Origin: an uncultured Candidatus Melainabacteria bacterium
Lineage (GTDB): Bacteria > Cyanobacteriota > Vampirovibrionia > Gastranaerophilales > Gastranaerophilaceae
Direction of reading: 5' to 3'
Length of the DNA stretch: 5,070 bases
NCBI GenBank assembly: GCA_934675695.1
Contig: CAKURN010000122.1
Location: 1-5,070 of the forward strand
Each line of letters starts with the position of its first letter. Within the stretch, counting starts at the first letter, position 1. Below are positions 1 to 5,070 of this stretch, one piece after another. The notes beneath the pieces were generated by a model. It ran no database searches, was not told where the DNA came from, and saw only the letters and a list, made by a program, of their open reading frames with translations. Both the position numbers and the translations under genes were made by a program.

Positions 1-393
1 GTCTAAGATAGGCACATCTTTGAAATATTCATAATACATCAGCAAAAGAGTCTTGTTCTTCTGCCAAAAACTGCTTTCTTCAAAGGTTTTTTGTACCTCG
101 GTCATATAATCTATAATATTTAACACAAGCCTTTCTTTGGCTACATATTTATTTGATTTGTTTTTAATACAAGGTGTTACTTTTAGTTCAACTTCTAACT
201 CTTTAAAATCAGCTTCGGCACGACTATTTACTTTTCTTTCAAACCAACATTCCTCAAACATTTGACCAATATTGCCTTTGTTTTTAGCCGCAGAAAGTCG
301 TCCCGTTGAATCAATTTTCCCAAAAGGAATATTAATTGCTTCTTTCGATTTCTTTAATAATTCTTCTTTTGAATTGTAACGTTTTTCTTGCAT
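1..393 (-). CDS. Sau3AI-like type II restriction endonuclease (MutH fold), 3' part beyond window
   Basis: Predicted GATC-specific restriction endonuclease, partner of the divergent methyltransferase. The first 131 codons are present and the reading frame runs open off the left edge. The catalytic pattern of the MutH/Sau3AI family is visible: Asp62, then Glu69-Leu-Lys71 (D-x6-E-x-K, MutH spacing) in the stretch DFKELEVELKVTP. It is preceded by the family's KGNIGQMFE segment (residues 39-47), which resembles the KGWVGxxLE region of MutH. Downstream, KERLVLNIIDY and FEESSFWQKN (residues 87-95 and 104-113) match, from memory, the same region of Sau3AI, which has ERLVLNIINY and FETSSFLSKN. Sau3AI is about 490 residues with a second, non-catalytic MutH-like domain, so roughly 350 residues should lie outside. 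The ATG at 393 has an AGGTG Shine-Dalgarno at 400-404. Family assignment is strong; GATC specificity is inferred from homology of both genes. Confidence 0.9.
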   Translation of the reverse strand, partial: MQEKRYNSKEELLKKSKEAINIPFGKIDSTGRLSAAKNKGNIGQMFEECWFERKVNSRAEADFKELEVELKVTPCIKNKSNKYVAKERLVLNIIDYMTEVQKTFEESSFWQKNKTLLLMYYEYFKDVPILD

Positions 394-444
394 TTATATC
401 ACCTAGTTAGTTTTATGGTAGCATAATAATAGGGTAAGACAAGG
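394..444. promoter_or_regulatory. Divergent spacer between restriction and methyltransferase genes
   Basis: This 51-bp spacer must hold the expression signals of both genes unless promoters lie inside the coding regions. The minus-strand gene has AGGT (401-404 complement) 8 nt before its ATG. The plus-strand gene has AGGG (431-434), 10 nt before its ATG, plus AAGG directly touching it. The AT-rich centre (422-430) offers -10-like hexamers on both strands (CATAAT plus; TATTAT minus). I found no convincing -35 partner for either, only TTGTCT/TACCAT with a 16-nt gap on the minus strand. No GATC site and no C-protein gene are seen, so control by either of these is not supported. Confidence 0.35.
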
Positions 445-1671
445 ATGCAAAAAAAAGATAAAAAAATAAGAGTAGTCGAATTATTTGCTGGGGTTGGTGG
501 ATTCAGGGTTGGTCTTGAAAAAAGTTCTGATTTGTTTGAAACAGTTTGGGCTAATCAATGGGAACCCAGTAGAAAATCCCAGTATGCATATGATTGTTAT
601 GCCAAAAATTTTGGAGAAAATCATAATTGCATAAATGAAGACATTGCATTAGTTAAAAATCAAGTGCCCAAACACGACTTGCTTGTTGGCGGTTTTCCAT
701 GCCAAGATTATTCTGTAGCAAGAACAGGTGCCAAAGGTATCCAAGGCAAAAAAGGTGCTTTATGGTGGGATATAAGAGATATTGTTGAAACTAGAAGACC
801 CAAGTATATCTTATTAGAAAACGTTGATAGATTGCTAAAATCTCCCGCAAAACAAAGAGGAAGGGATTTTGGCATTATTTTAAGATGCTTATCAGATTTG
901 AATTATGCTATAGAATGGCGTGTTATTAATGCAGCTGAGTATGGTTGTGCCCAAAGACGTCGCAGAACATTCATTTTTGCAGCAAGCGGAGCTACTAATT
1001 TTTATAGCCAGCTAGCAAATAAGGACAAGTTTGATATCATAACTAAAGATGGTTTCTTTGCTAAAGAATTTTTGATAGATAAAACAAAATCAAGCATTAA
1101 CAATATGGAGATTTATACAATTTCGCAAGAAAAGTATAAAACACTAGACGTGTTTTCTGATAAATTTGCTGCAAAATTCAGCAATTCAGGCGTATGTATT
1201 AATGGAAAAGCATACACAATAGAAACAGCTCCAATTGCACAAAATCCTATAACACTAAATGAAATATGCGAAAAAGGCGTTGTTAACCAAAGATTTTTCT
1301 TAAATGGTAGCACAGAAAAATGGCAATATTTAAAAGGTGCTAAACGTGAAGAAAGGCGACGTCCAAATGGCGAAATCTATTACTATACAGAAGGCTCAAT
1401 GTCTTTTCCTGACAGAATGGATTTGCCAAGCAGGACAATGTTAACAAGTGAATCATCTGTAAACAGAAGTTCCCATGTTGTTGCAGATAAGCAAACTGGA
1501 TGCTTGAGATTATTGACACCAGTAGAATGTGAACGCCTGAACGGATTTGGGGATAATTGGACAAATACTGGCATGCCGGAAAAATTTAGATATTTCGTAA
1601 TGGGCAATGCTCTTGTAGTTCCCCTAATAGAAAGAATGGGATCAAGAATATTAGAAATAATAGCATCTTAA
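445..1671 (+). CDS. DNA (cytosine-5-)-methyltransferase, M.Sau3AI-like
   Basis: Transfers a methyl group from S-adenosylmethionine to C5 of cytosine, protecting host DNA from the neighbouring endonuclease; the likely product is GAT-5mC. All main C5-methyltransferase motifs are present in order: motif I FAGVGGFR (residues 14-21, cofactor binding), motif IV GGFPCQDYS (82-90) with catalytic Cys86, motif VI ENV (125-127), motif VIII QRRRR (170-174), a variable target-recognition region roughly 180-328, motif IX RTMLTSE (330-336) and motif X GNALVVPL (387-394). The stretches WANQWEPSRK, GFPCQDYSVAR and ENVDRLLKSP match M.Sau3AI as I remember it, and 408 residues is close to its length. The ATG at 445 puts motif I close to the N-terminus, as usual. 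It converges on the minus-strand gene at 1717, with 45 bp between stops. No frameshift or missing motif, so it should be active. Confidence 0.95.
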   Translation: MQKKDKKIRVVELFAGVGGFRVGLEKSSDLFETVWANQWEPSRKSQYAYDCYAKNFGENHNCINEDIALVKNQVPKHDLLVGGFPCQDYSVARTGAKGIQGKKGALWWDIRDIVETRRPKYILLENVDRLLKSPAKQRGRDFGIILRCLSDLNYAIEWRVINAAEYGCAQRRRRTFIFAASGATNFYSQLANKDKFDIITKDGFFAKEFLIDKTKSSINNMEIYTISQEKYKTLDVFSDKFAAKFSNSGVCINGKAYTIETAPIAQNPITLNEICEKGVVNQRFFLNGSTEKWQYLKGAKREERRRPNGEIYYYTEGSMSFPDRMDLPSRTMLTSESSVNRSSHVVADKQTGCLRLLTPVECERLNGFGDNWTNTGMPEKFRYFVMGNALVVPLIERMGSRILEIIAS

Positions 1672-1716
1672 AATATATGCAAAAATCAACAAAACAAACA
1701 AATTTTGCATTAAAAT

Positions 1717-2520
1717 TTATTTTTTATAAATTCTGTTGTTTGTGACTTCTGCAAATTTTTCCAGCTTGATAGGTGCTACACCTCTTTGAAATTGTTGTAA
1801 AAGTTCAGAAAGTTTTATTTGACCTTCCAAATATGCTATAACCGAAACATAAGTTAAAAAAGTATTTCTACGCCCTGTATTTGAAGCATTTTTATTCATT
1901 ACACTTATATATTTACAGTCTTCATTTTGGGCAATTAAGTCATTATATGTTAAATATGGAATAAGTTTACATCCTCTTATTGTTAAGTCTGTTGAAATGC
2001 CTAATTCTTCAAATAATTCTTCATTTGGCAAATAACTATAATACTCCAACTCTAATTCACCCGAGTTAATTACATTATTATTTTCAAAATCTACATACGA
2101 ATATATATTTTTTACCTTTTTGGAATCATACATATAAGCCATACGTATCAACAAAGTTGCCAATGCTATAGATCTGGCAATTTTTAAAGAAGCATCGGAA
2201 GAATCATAAAGAAATTGTATATCATCCCATACATTAGCAAAAGTCTTAGTTTCCATTTCTTTGTTATCATTTAAGACAAGTTCAGGATAAAAATCATTGT
2301 AGTGTATTCTTTTTCTTTTTGCATTGGTACTTGACTCTTTTCCGGGATAAATTATATATAATGTTTCCCCCGAATCAAATTTTTTAAGCAAAAGTTTTCT
2401 TTGAATTTTACTTTCAAAACTAAGATTTTTACGTTCTAAGTTATTAAAAGCTTTAATGTTAAATTTTTGTTTTTCATTCCATTCTTTTTTTAAATCATAA
2501 ACACTGATTTTCTTTTTCAC
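1717..2520 (-). CDS. Unrecognised 267-residue protein next to the restriction-modification genes
   Basis: I do not recognise this protein. It is soluble-looking, with no signal peptide or clear membrane helix. It is strongly basic near the N-terminus (MKKKISVYDLKKEW; KNLSFESKIQRKLLLKK at 31-47; AKRKR at 67-71). A central hydrophobic helix follows (about 110-130, SLKIARSIALATLLIRMAYM), then an acidic stretch (144-175). The C-terminal part is helical and polar (TGRRNTFLTYVSVIAYLEG, then LLQQFQRGV). The frame is open as far as a TTG at 2583, but I start it at GTG 2520. An AAGG ribosome-binding site sits 8 nt upstream of that GTG, and a good promoter at 2555-2583 lies inside the longer frame. The gene is convergent to the methyltransferase and contains one of the only two GATC sites in the window. 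It could be an accessory or defence gene acquired with the restriction-modification pair, or an unrelated cargo gene. Confidence 0.75.
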   Translation of the reverse strand: MKKKISVYDLKKEWNEKQKFNIKAFNNLERKNLSFESKIQRKLLLKKFDSGETLYIIYPGKESSTNAKRKRIHYNDFYPELVLNDNKEMETKTFANVWDDIQFLYDSSDASLKIARSIALATLLIRMAYMYDSKKVKNIYSYVDFENNNVINSGELELEYYSYLPNEELFEELGISTDLTIRGCKLIPYLTYNDLIAQNEDCKYISVMNKNASNTGRRNTFLTYVSVIAYLEGQIKLSELLQQFQRGVAPIKLEKFAEVTNNRIYKK

Positions 2521-2554
2521 ATTAACAACCTTAAAAAAATATAAAGATGATTTG

Positions 2555-2583
2555 ATTGTATATTGAAAAACAAGCAGAATCAA
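2555..2583 (-). promoter_or_regulatory. Sigma70-type promoter of the unrecognised gene
   Basis: On the minus strand, TTGATT (2583-2578) is followed after exactly 17 nt by TACAAT (2560-2555). These are 4/6 and 5/6 matches to the sigma70 consensus. Transcription would begin near 2548, giving a leader of about 28 nt with AAGG before the GTG at 2520. This supports the shorter start of that gene. Prediction by eye only. Confidence 0.45.
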
Positions 2584-2608
2584 GAAATTGCAAAACTTAA
2601 AAAAATAA

Positions 2609-2638
2609 TTTCACCACGACACATTTACGTATTACAAT
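2609..2638 (+). promoter_or_regulatory. Candidate promoter of the PQ-loop gene
   Basis: TTCACC (2609-2614, 4/6 to TTGACA) and TACAAT (2633-2638, 5/6 to TATAAT) are separated by 18 nt on the plus strand. The predicted start near 2645 leaves a leader of about 25 nt with AAGGAG at 2659-2664, five nt before the ATG. The -35 is weak. Confidence 0.4.
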
Positions 2639-2669
2639 ATCTACATAGTTTAATTAACAAGGAGTTAAA

Positions 2670-2945
2670 ATGAGCGTATTTGAAGCTGGAATGATGGTTT
2701 GTTTTGGAGTTAGTTGGCCAATTGCAGCCTACAAAACTTTCAAATCAAAAAACGTTGGAGGAAAAAGTTTTGCTTTTTCTTGTTTGATTATGCTGGGTTA
2801 CGTTTGTGGAATTATTCACAAAGTATTCTTTTATTATGATTGGGTTATTTGGCTGTATATTTTAAATATGATATTTCTCGGGATAGATATGATTCTATAC
2901 CTGAGATACAAGAAAAAAAACCACCAAAAAAAAGAGGAGCCTTAA
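2670..2945 (+). CDS. PQ-loop / SemiSWEET-like small membrane protein
   Basis: A 91-residue inner-membrane protein with three predicted helices (about 5-22, 36-52 and 57-77) and a lysine-rich cytoplasmic tail (KKKNHQKKEEP). Helix 1 and the following loop carry the PQ-loop/MtN3 signature in the form WPIAAYKTFKSKNVGGKSFAF (without the last residue, positions 16-35). The Trp-Pro and the Lys-Ser-Lys...Gly-x-Ser segment are typical, although the Gln of the PQ pair is Ile here. The family (SemiSWEET) works as dimers of three-helix units; characterised members carry sugars. The substrate of this divergent form, which resembles short PQ-loop proteins I recall from gut Clostridia, cannot be named. An excellent AAGGAG Shine-Dalgarno (2659-2664) fixes the ATG. 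It is monocistronic: divergent from the unrecognised gene and closed by a hairpin that overlaps its stop codon. Confidence 0.8.
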   Translation: MSVFEAGMMVCFGVSWPIAAYKTFKSKNVGGKSFAFSCLIMLGYVCGIIHKVFFYYDWVIWLYILNMIFLGIDMILYLRYKKKNHQKKEEP

Positions 2946-2960
2946 AAAGCTTCTCTTTTT
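2929..2960. terminator. Bidirectional intrinsic terminator
   Basis: The left arm AAAAAGAGGAGC (2929-2940) pairs with the right arm GCTTCTCTTTTT (2949-2960) around an 8-nt loop; the plus-strand RNA has one G-U pair. The plus strand ends in a run of five T. The minus strand ends in a run of eight T (complement of A at 2926-2933), though there the wobble becomes a C-A mismatch. It overlaps the last codons and stop of the PQ-loop gene and lies 10 nt beyond the stop of the convergent minus-strand gene at 2970, so it can end both transcripts. Confidence 0.8.
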
Positions 2961-2969
2961 AAATATTGT

Positions 2970-3572
2970 TTATTGTGACAAATACATATACGTAGAAACC
3001 ATCTGTTCTTGGGCATTCCATTTAGCGTATTTTACCCCGTTCATTTGCCCATCTTTTGTTTTTGCAGCTGAACCATTAAGCAACAAATAAGTTGAAACGA
3101 TGTCTTGTACATTTTCATCTTTTGGAATAGGCGAATTCTTTAAATCCAATTCAAAAGGTTTGTCGCCTATTGTGCCATAAATCTTTCCATTTCCGGTTAT
3201 GTTTCCAAAAATATGTTTACTGTTGCATTTTAAATCAAAATCAACGCCGTTATAATTTCCTTTAAAGTCTTTGTTGTTATAAGTTAATTCAATTGGATTG
3301 TCGCCTATTGTTCCTTTGACATCTACATCTGAAAAAATCGTAAATCCTTCTTTTTTTTCTTTTAGTTCTATGGCTTTATTGTTTAAAGAACCCACATATT
3401 CATCTATACGTCCATTTAAAAATCCATATTTTTTTATTACATTTTCGCTCATGACTGATTTTTTAAAAGAATCAGCTTTTGAAGAAGCAACACTATCATT
3501 TTGTTTTGATTTTCCAACTATGGCTTTACCAGCATTATAGTTACCAGAAACAGTATTAAAATTTACAGACAC
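2970..3572 (-). CDS. Unrecognised 200-residue protein with repeated glycine-rich modules
   Basis: Family not recognised. From GTG 3572 it begins MSVNFNTVSGNYNAGKA, followed by a polar lysine- and serine-rich helix-prone part (to about residue 75). Then comes a beta-looking repeat region (about 86-150) in which the pattern G-x-I/Y-G/N-x-x-P/D-I/F-E/D-L recurs: GTIGDNPIEL, GNYNGVDFDL, a short GNITGNGKIY, then GTIGDKPFELDL. A helical C-terminal tail follows (NVQDIVSTYLLLNG and KWNAQEQMVSTYMYLSQ). There is no signal peptide or membrane helix. The frame extends to a TTG at 3581, but that codon touches the AAAGAAAGG ribosome-binding site, whereas GTG 3572 is 9 nt from it, so the shorter start is preferred. 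A perfect TATAAT lies at 3623-3618 on the minus strand without a good -35. The gap to the CDF gene upstream is short (63 bp), so co-transcription is possible. Confidence 0.75.
   Translation of the reverse strand: MSVNFNTVSGNYNAGKAIVGKSKQNDSVASSKADSFKKSVMSENVIKKYGFLNGRIDEYVGSLNNKAIELKEKKEGFTIFSDVDVKGTIGDNPIELTYNNKDFKGNYNGVDFDLKCNSKHIFGNITGNGKIYGTIGDKPFELDLKNSPIPKDENVQDIVSTYLLLNGSAAKTKDGQMNGVKYAKWNAQEQMVSTYMYLSQ
3160..3312. repeat. Two 14-bp direct repeats encoding the Gly-Thr-Ile-Gly-Asp module
   Basis: The same 14 bases (TTGTCGCCTATTGT) occur at 3160-3173 and 3299-3312, 139 bp apart, inside the repeat-module gene. They encode the two GTIGD-x-P segments. Codon-level identity points to duplication within the gene, though selection on the motif could also preserve it. 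Other modules have diverged at the nucleotide level. Confidence 0.6.
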
Positions 3573-3635
3573 TACCCACAACCTTTCTTTAAATATACAT
3601 TAAAATAAAGTATTCTGATTATAAAAAATTGCTAG

Positions 3636-4514
3636 TTATTCATCTGCTTTTTGACAAGGTTCACAATGAATAGTGATTTCGACATGGGGAAGCGAAGATT
3701 TTATTTTTTCTTCTACAAAATCACATATTTTGTGGCATTCTTTTAAAGTTATATTTTCATCACACAACAATGTCACATCGATATCACGACTAGGGCCTAA
3801 TTTTCTGCTTTTTAAATTTTTGAAAGAGTTTATTTCTTTACAACTGTTTAAAATTTCTTGTATTATTTTTACTTCGTTATCAGGCAAAGTTCCGTTAACC
3901 AAGTTATTAAGAGTGTTTTTTGTAATAGAAACTCCGGATTTTAGAATTATCAATGCAACAAAAATCGCAACCAAAGGGTCTAAAAGAGCAATGCCAGTTA
4001 TTTTTATCAAAACTAAACCAATCAAAACACCCAAAGACGAATACACATCAGTACTCAAGTGTTTTGCATCAGCATACAATGCAACAGAGTCTGTTTTTTT
4101 TGCCACATGGAACAAATATCTACTAACAACGATATTCACTACAGTTGCAATCCCCATCACAACAATACCCAATGTAGAATCAAATTCAGACGAAGTTGAA
4201 TTAATGATTTTTTTTGAAGCTTCAAAAACAATATAAAAAGAAGCAAATATAATCAAAATCCCTTCAATAAACCCTGCTACATCTTCATATCCGCCATGTC
4301 CAAACGGGTGGTCTTTATCAGCCGGTTTAGAAGAACGAATAATAGCGAAAAAAGTCAACAAAGAAGCCAAAAAATCACTCATAGAATGAACAGCTTCAGA
4401 TATTATACTAATACTACCGGAAATTATACCTGCAACTAACTTGAAAACAATTATCACTCCGTTTGATATAACAGACAAGCTCGATACAAATTTCTTTTTG
4501 GTTACGATATCCAC
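3636..4514 (-). CDS. Cation diffusion facilitator (CDF) family transporter, zinc-type signature
   Basis: Inner-membrane divalent-metal/proton antiporter that exports metal from the cytoplasm; CDF proteins act as homodimers. At 292 residues it is full length: six membrane helices (about 10-32, 35-59, 76-98, 113-136, 147-172, 176-194) and a cytoplasmic metal-sensing domain (about 205-288). Transport-site residues are His43 and Asp47 in helix 2 (AVHSMSD) and His152 and Asp156 in helix 5 (KHLSTD). This HxxxD/HxxxD set is typical of the zinc group, whereas DxxxD pairs mark manganese and iron types. The family segment DHPFGHGGYED (68-78) is present. The C-terminal domain keeps His261, His277 and the ITIHCEP ending (His283, Glu285). 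GTG 4514 follows AGAGG by about 10 nt, and an in-frame TGA lies just upstream, so no longer start is possible. It sits 52 bp after crcB on the same strand. TTGTAT/TAAAAT (16-nt gap) in that space is a weak promoter candidate. Confidence 0.93.
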   Translation of the reverse strand: MDIVTKKKFVSSLSVISNGVIIVFKLVAGIISGSISIISEAVHSMSDFLASLLTFFAIIRSSKPADKDHPFGHGGYEDVAGFIEGILIIFASFYIVFEASKKIINSTSSEFDSTLGIVVMGIATVVNIVVSRYLFHVAKKTDSVALYADAKHLSTDVYSSLGVLIGLVLIKITGIALLDPLVAIFVALIILKSGVSITKNTLNNLVNGTLPDNEVKIIQEILNSCKEINSFKNLKSRKLGPSRDIDVTLLCDENITLKECHKICDFVEEKIKSSLPHVEITIHCEPCQKADE

Positions 4515-4566
4515 AAATCAACACCTCTTTTGGCTACAATTTTAGCATTAAATTTTTTATATACAA

Positions 4567-4959
4567 TTACTTTAAAAAAGAATAAACCCAATACCCCAAA
4601 CACACTGTTAAAAGGCTCACAAAACAACTCAAAAACAAATACAAAAACGCAAAAAGTATTCTTCCGCTTTTGAAAAATTCAAAAACTTCTACATTTAATG
4701 TACTGAGAGTAGTTAGTCCACCCAAAAATCCAACAGTAATGAAGCATTTCAATGATTCAGAAGAAACATTGATTTTGTTCAAGAAAAATGCAAAAGCAAG
4801 TCCCATCAAAAAACAACCAAAAATATTAATAAAAAACGTTCCAAAAACAGAAGTTAAAAAAACTTTTTTAGAAAGCATAGTGATTAAAAACCTAATCACT
4901 GCACCTGTTCCACCGCCTATAAAAACTGAAATTATATTGTTTAGCATAGTTTTTATCAT
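4567..4959 (-). CDS. crcB: Fluoride channel CrcB/FluC
   Basis: Exports fluoride from the cytoplasm as a small four-helix channel subunit; single-gene FluC proteins form antiparallel (dual-topology) homodimers. 130 residues is the normal size. Conserved segments: GGGTGAVIRF (15-24, with Arg23), GTFFINIFGCFLMG (40-53, with the pore Asn45) and GFLGGLTTLSTL (77-88) at the helix-3 break. The usual form of the last is TTFSTF; both phenylalanines of the Phe box are leucine here (85 and 88), checked at codon level (CTC and TTA). Start choice is uncertain: ATG 4959 gives MIKTMLNN, while ATG 4947 gives MLNNIISVFIGGG, as typical of the family. Neither has a well-spaced Shine-Dalgarno; AAGGG lies 14 nt before the first, inside the upstream terminator stem. 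The CDF gene follows 52 bp downstream. No fluoride riboswitch is visible. Confidence 0.92.
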   Translation of the reverse strand: MIKTMLNNIISVFIGGGTGAVIRFLITMLSKKVFLTSVFGTFFINIFGCFLMGLAFAFFLNKINVSSESLKCFITVGFLGGLTTLSTLNVEVFEFFKSGRILFAFLYLFLSCFVSLLTVCLGYWVYSFLK

Positions 4960-4964
4960 AACAT

Positions 4965-4994
4965 AAAAAAAGACCCTTAATTAAAGGGTCTTTT
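4965..4994 (-). terminator. Strong intrinsic terminator directly before crcB
   Basis: On the minus strand AAAAGACCC (4994-4986) pairs perfectly with GGGTCTTTT (4976-4968) around a 9-nt loop (TTTAATTAA). Seven T follow (complement of A at 4965-4971). It lies 12 nt beyond the stop of the partial gene at the right edge and ends only 5 nt before the upstream crcB ATG. It is a textbook terminator for the gene at 5007, and it could instead act as a leader attenuator for crcB. Confidence 0.8.
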
Positions 4995-5006
4995 AAAATT
5001 TAAAAA

Positions 5007-5070
5007 TTATTGTCCGTTTAACAATCCATAAGCAGCATCCCAACCCGACAATCCGCCTCTGGTTTTAAAT
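5007..5070 (-). CDS. C-terminal end of an unidentified gene, cut by the window edge
   Basis: The minus strand is open from the right edge to TAA at 5007-5009, giving 20 codons that end in GGLSGWDAAYGLLNGQ. The position directly before a strong terminator, and the sensible small/hydrophobic composition, support a real gene end. The tail is too short to assign a family. It is not the C-terminus of a second CrcB as far as I can judge. Confidence 0.55.
   Translation of the reverse strand, partial: FKTRGGLSGWDAAYGLLNGQ

Noticed and set aside
1677..1710. Inverted repeat ATGCAAAA / TTTTGCAT between the convergent stops
   Set aside because: The stem is only 8 bp and mostly A-T with an 18-nt loop; too weak to call a terminator, although a convergent gap is where one would be expected.
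2521..2583. Longer start (TTG 2583) for the unrecognised gene
   Set aside because: It has no ribosome-binding site, and the added 21 codons coincide with a well-spaced promoter; GTG 2520 has AAGG at good distance.
3573..3581. TTG 3581 as start of the repeat-module gene
   Set aside because: The Shine-Dalgarno is directly adjacent to it, leaving no spacing; GTG 3572 is placed correctly.
3673..4236. Long open frame opposite the CDF gene
   Set aside because: It is antisense to a clearly recognisable transporter, has no ribosome-binding site or known motif, and reflects AT-rich codon use on the other strand.
4670..4966. Open frame opposite crcB, and shorter ones opposite the methyltransferase (1113-1607) and the repeat-module gene (3298-3540)
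   Set aside because: Each is antisense to a better-supported gene and has no signals of its own.
4960..5070. Fluoride riboswitch upstream of crcB
   Set aside because: The conserved crcB-motif segments (such as GGCGATGG and the pseudoknot partners) are absent, and the region is occupied by a gene end and a terminator.
1..5070. Insertion-site repeats, transposase remains or integrase marking the restriction-modification genes as mobile
   Set aside because: No flanking direct repeats, terminal inverted repeats or recombinase fragments were seen; the left boundary lies outside the window.

Overview
This is an AT-rich bacterial window (about one third GC by eye) with short intergenic gaps, Shine-Dalgarno sequences, some GTG starts and compact intrinsic terminators. 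The host is not identifiable from the sequence alone. A low-GC Bacillota or a gut Vampirovibrionia (Gastranaerophilales) would fit, but this is only a guess. No stretch of more than about 300 bases lacks a gene, and no rRNA, tRNA, CRISPR array or insertion sequence is visible.

Left part (1-1671): a type II restriction-modification system closely resembling Sau3AI (target GATC). The restriction endonuclease, of the MutH/Sau3AI fold, runs on the minus strand and is cut by the left edge after 131 codons. The DNA cytosine-5 methyltransferase runs divergently on the plus strand from a 51-bp spacer. The window contains only two GATC sites in 5070 bp, fewer than other palindromic tetramers of the same composition, as expected if the lineage has long lived with a GATC-cutting enzyme.

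Middle part (1717-2960): converging on the methyltransferase is a 267-residue protein that I do not recognise, a possible cargo or defence gene. Divergent from it is a 91-residue three-helix PQ-loop (SemiSWEET-like) membrane protein. The latter ends in a hairpin with T-tracts on both strands, which also lies just beyond the next gene on the minus strand.

Right part (2970-5070, all minus strand): in transcription order these are the last 20 codons of an unidentified gene, a strong terminator, crcB/fluC (fluoride channel), a cation diffusion facilitator with the zinc-type HxxxD/HxxxD signature, and a 200-residue protein with repeated glycine-rich beta-like modules. crcB starts almost directly after the terminator, has no proper Shine-Dalgarno or fluoride riboswitch, and carries Leu at both positions of the usual Phe box. 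The crcB-CDF pair looks like an ion-homeostasis unit next to the restriction-modification locus. I see no direct functional link between the two halves beyond the shared GATC scarcity.
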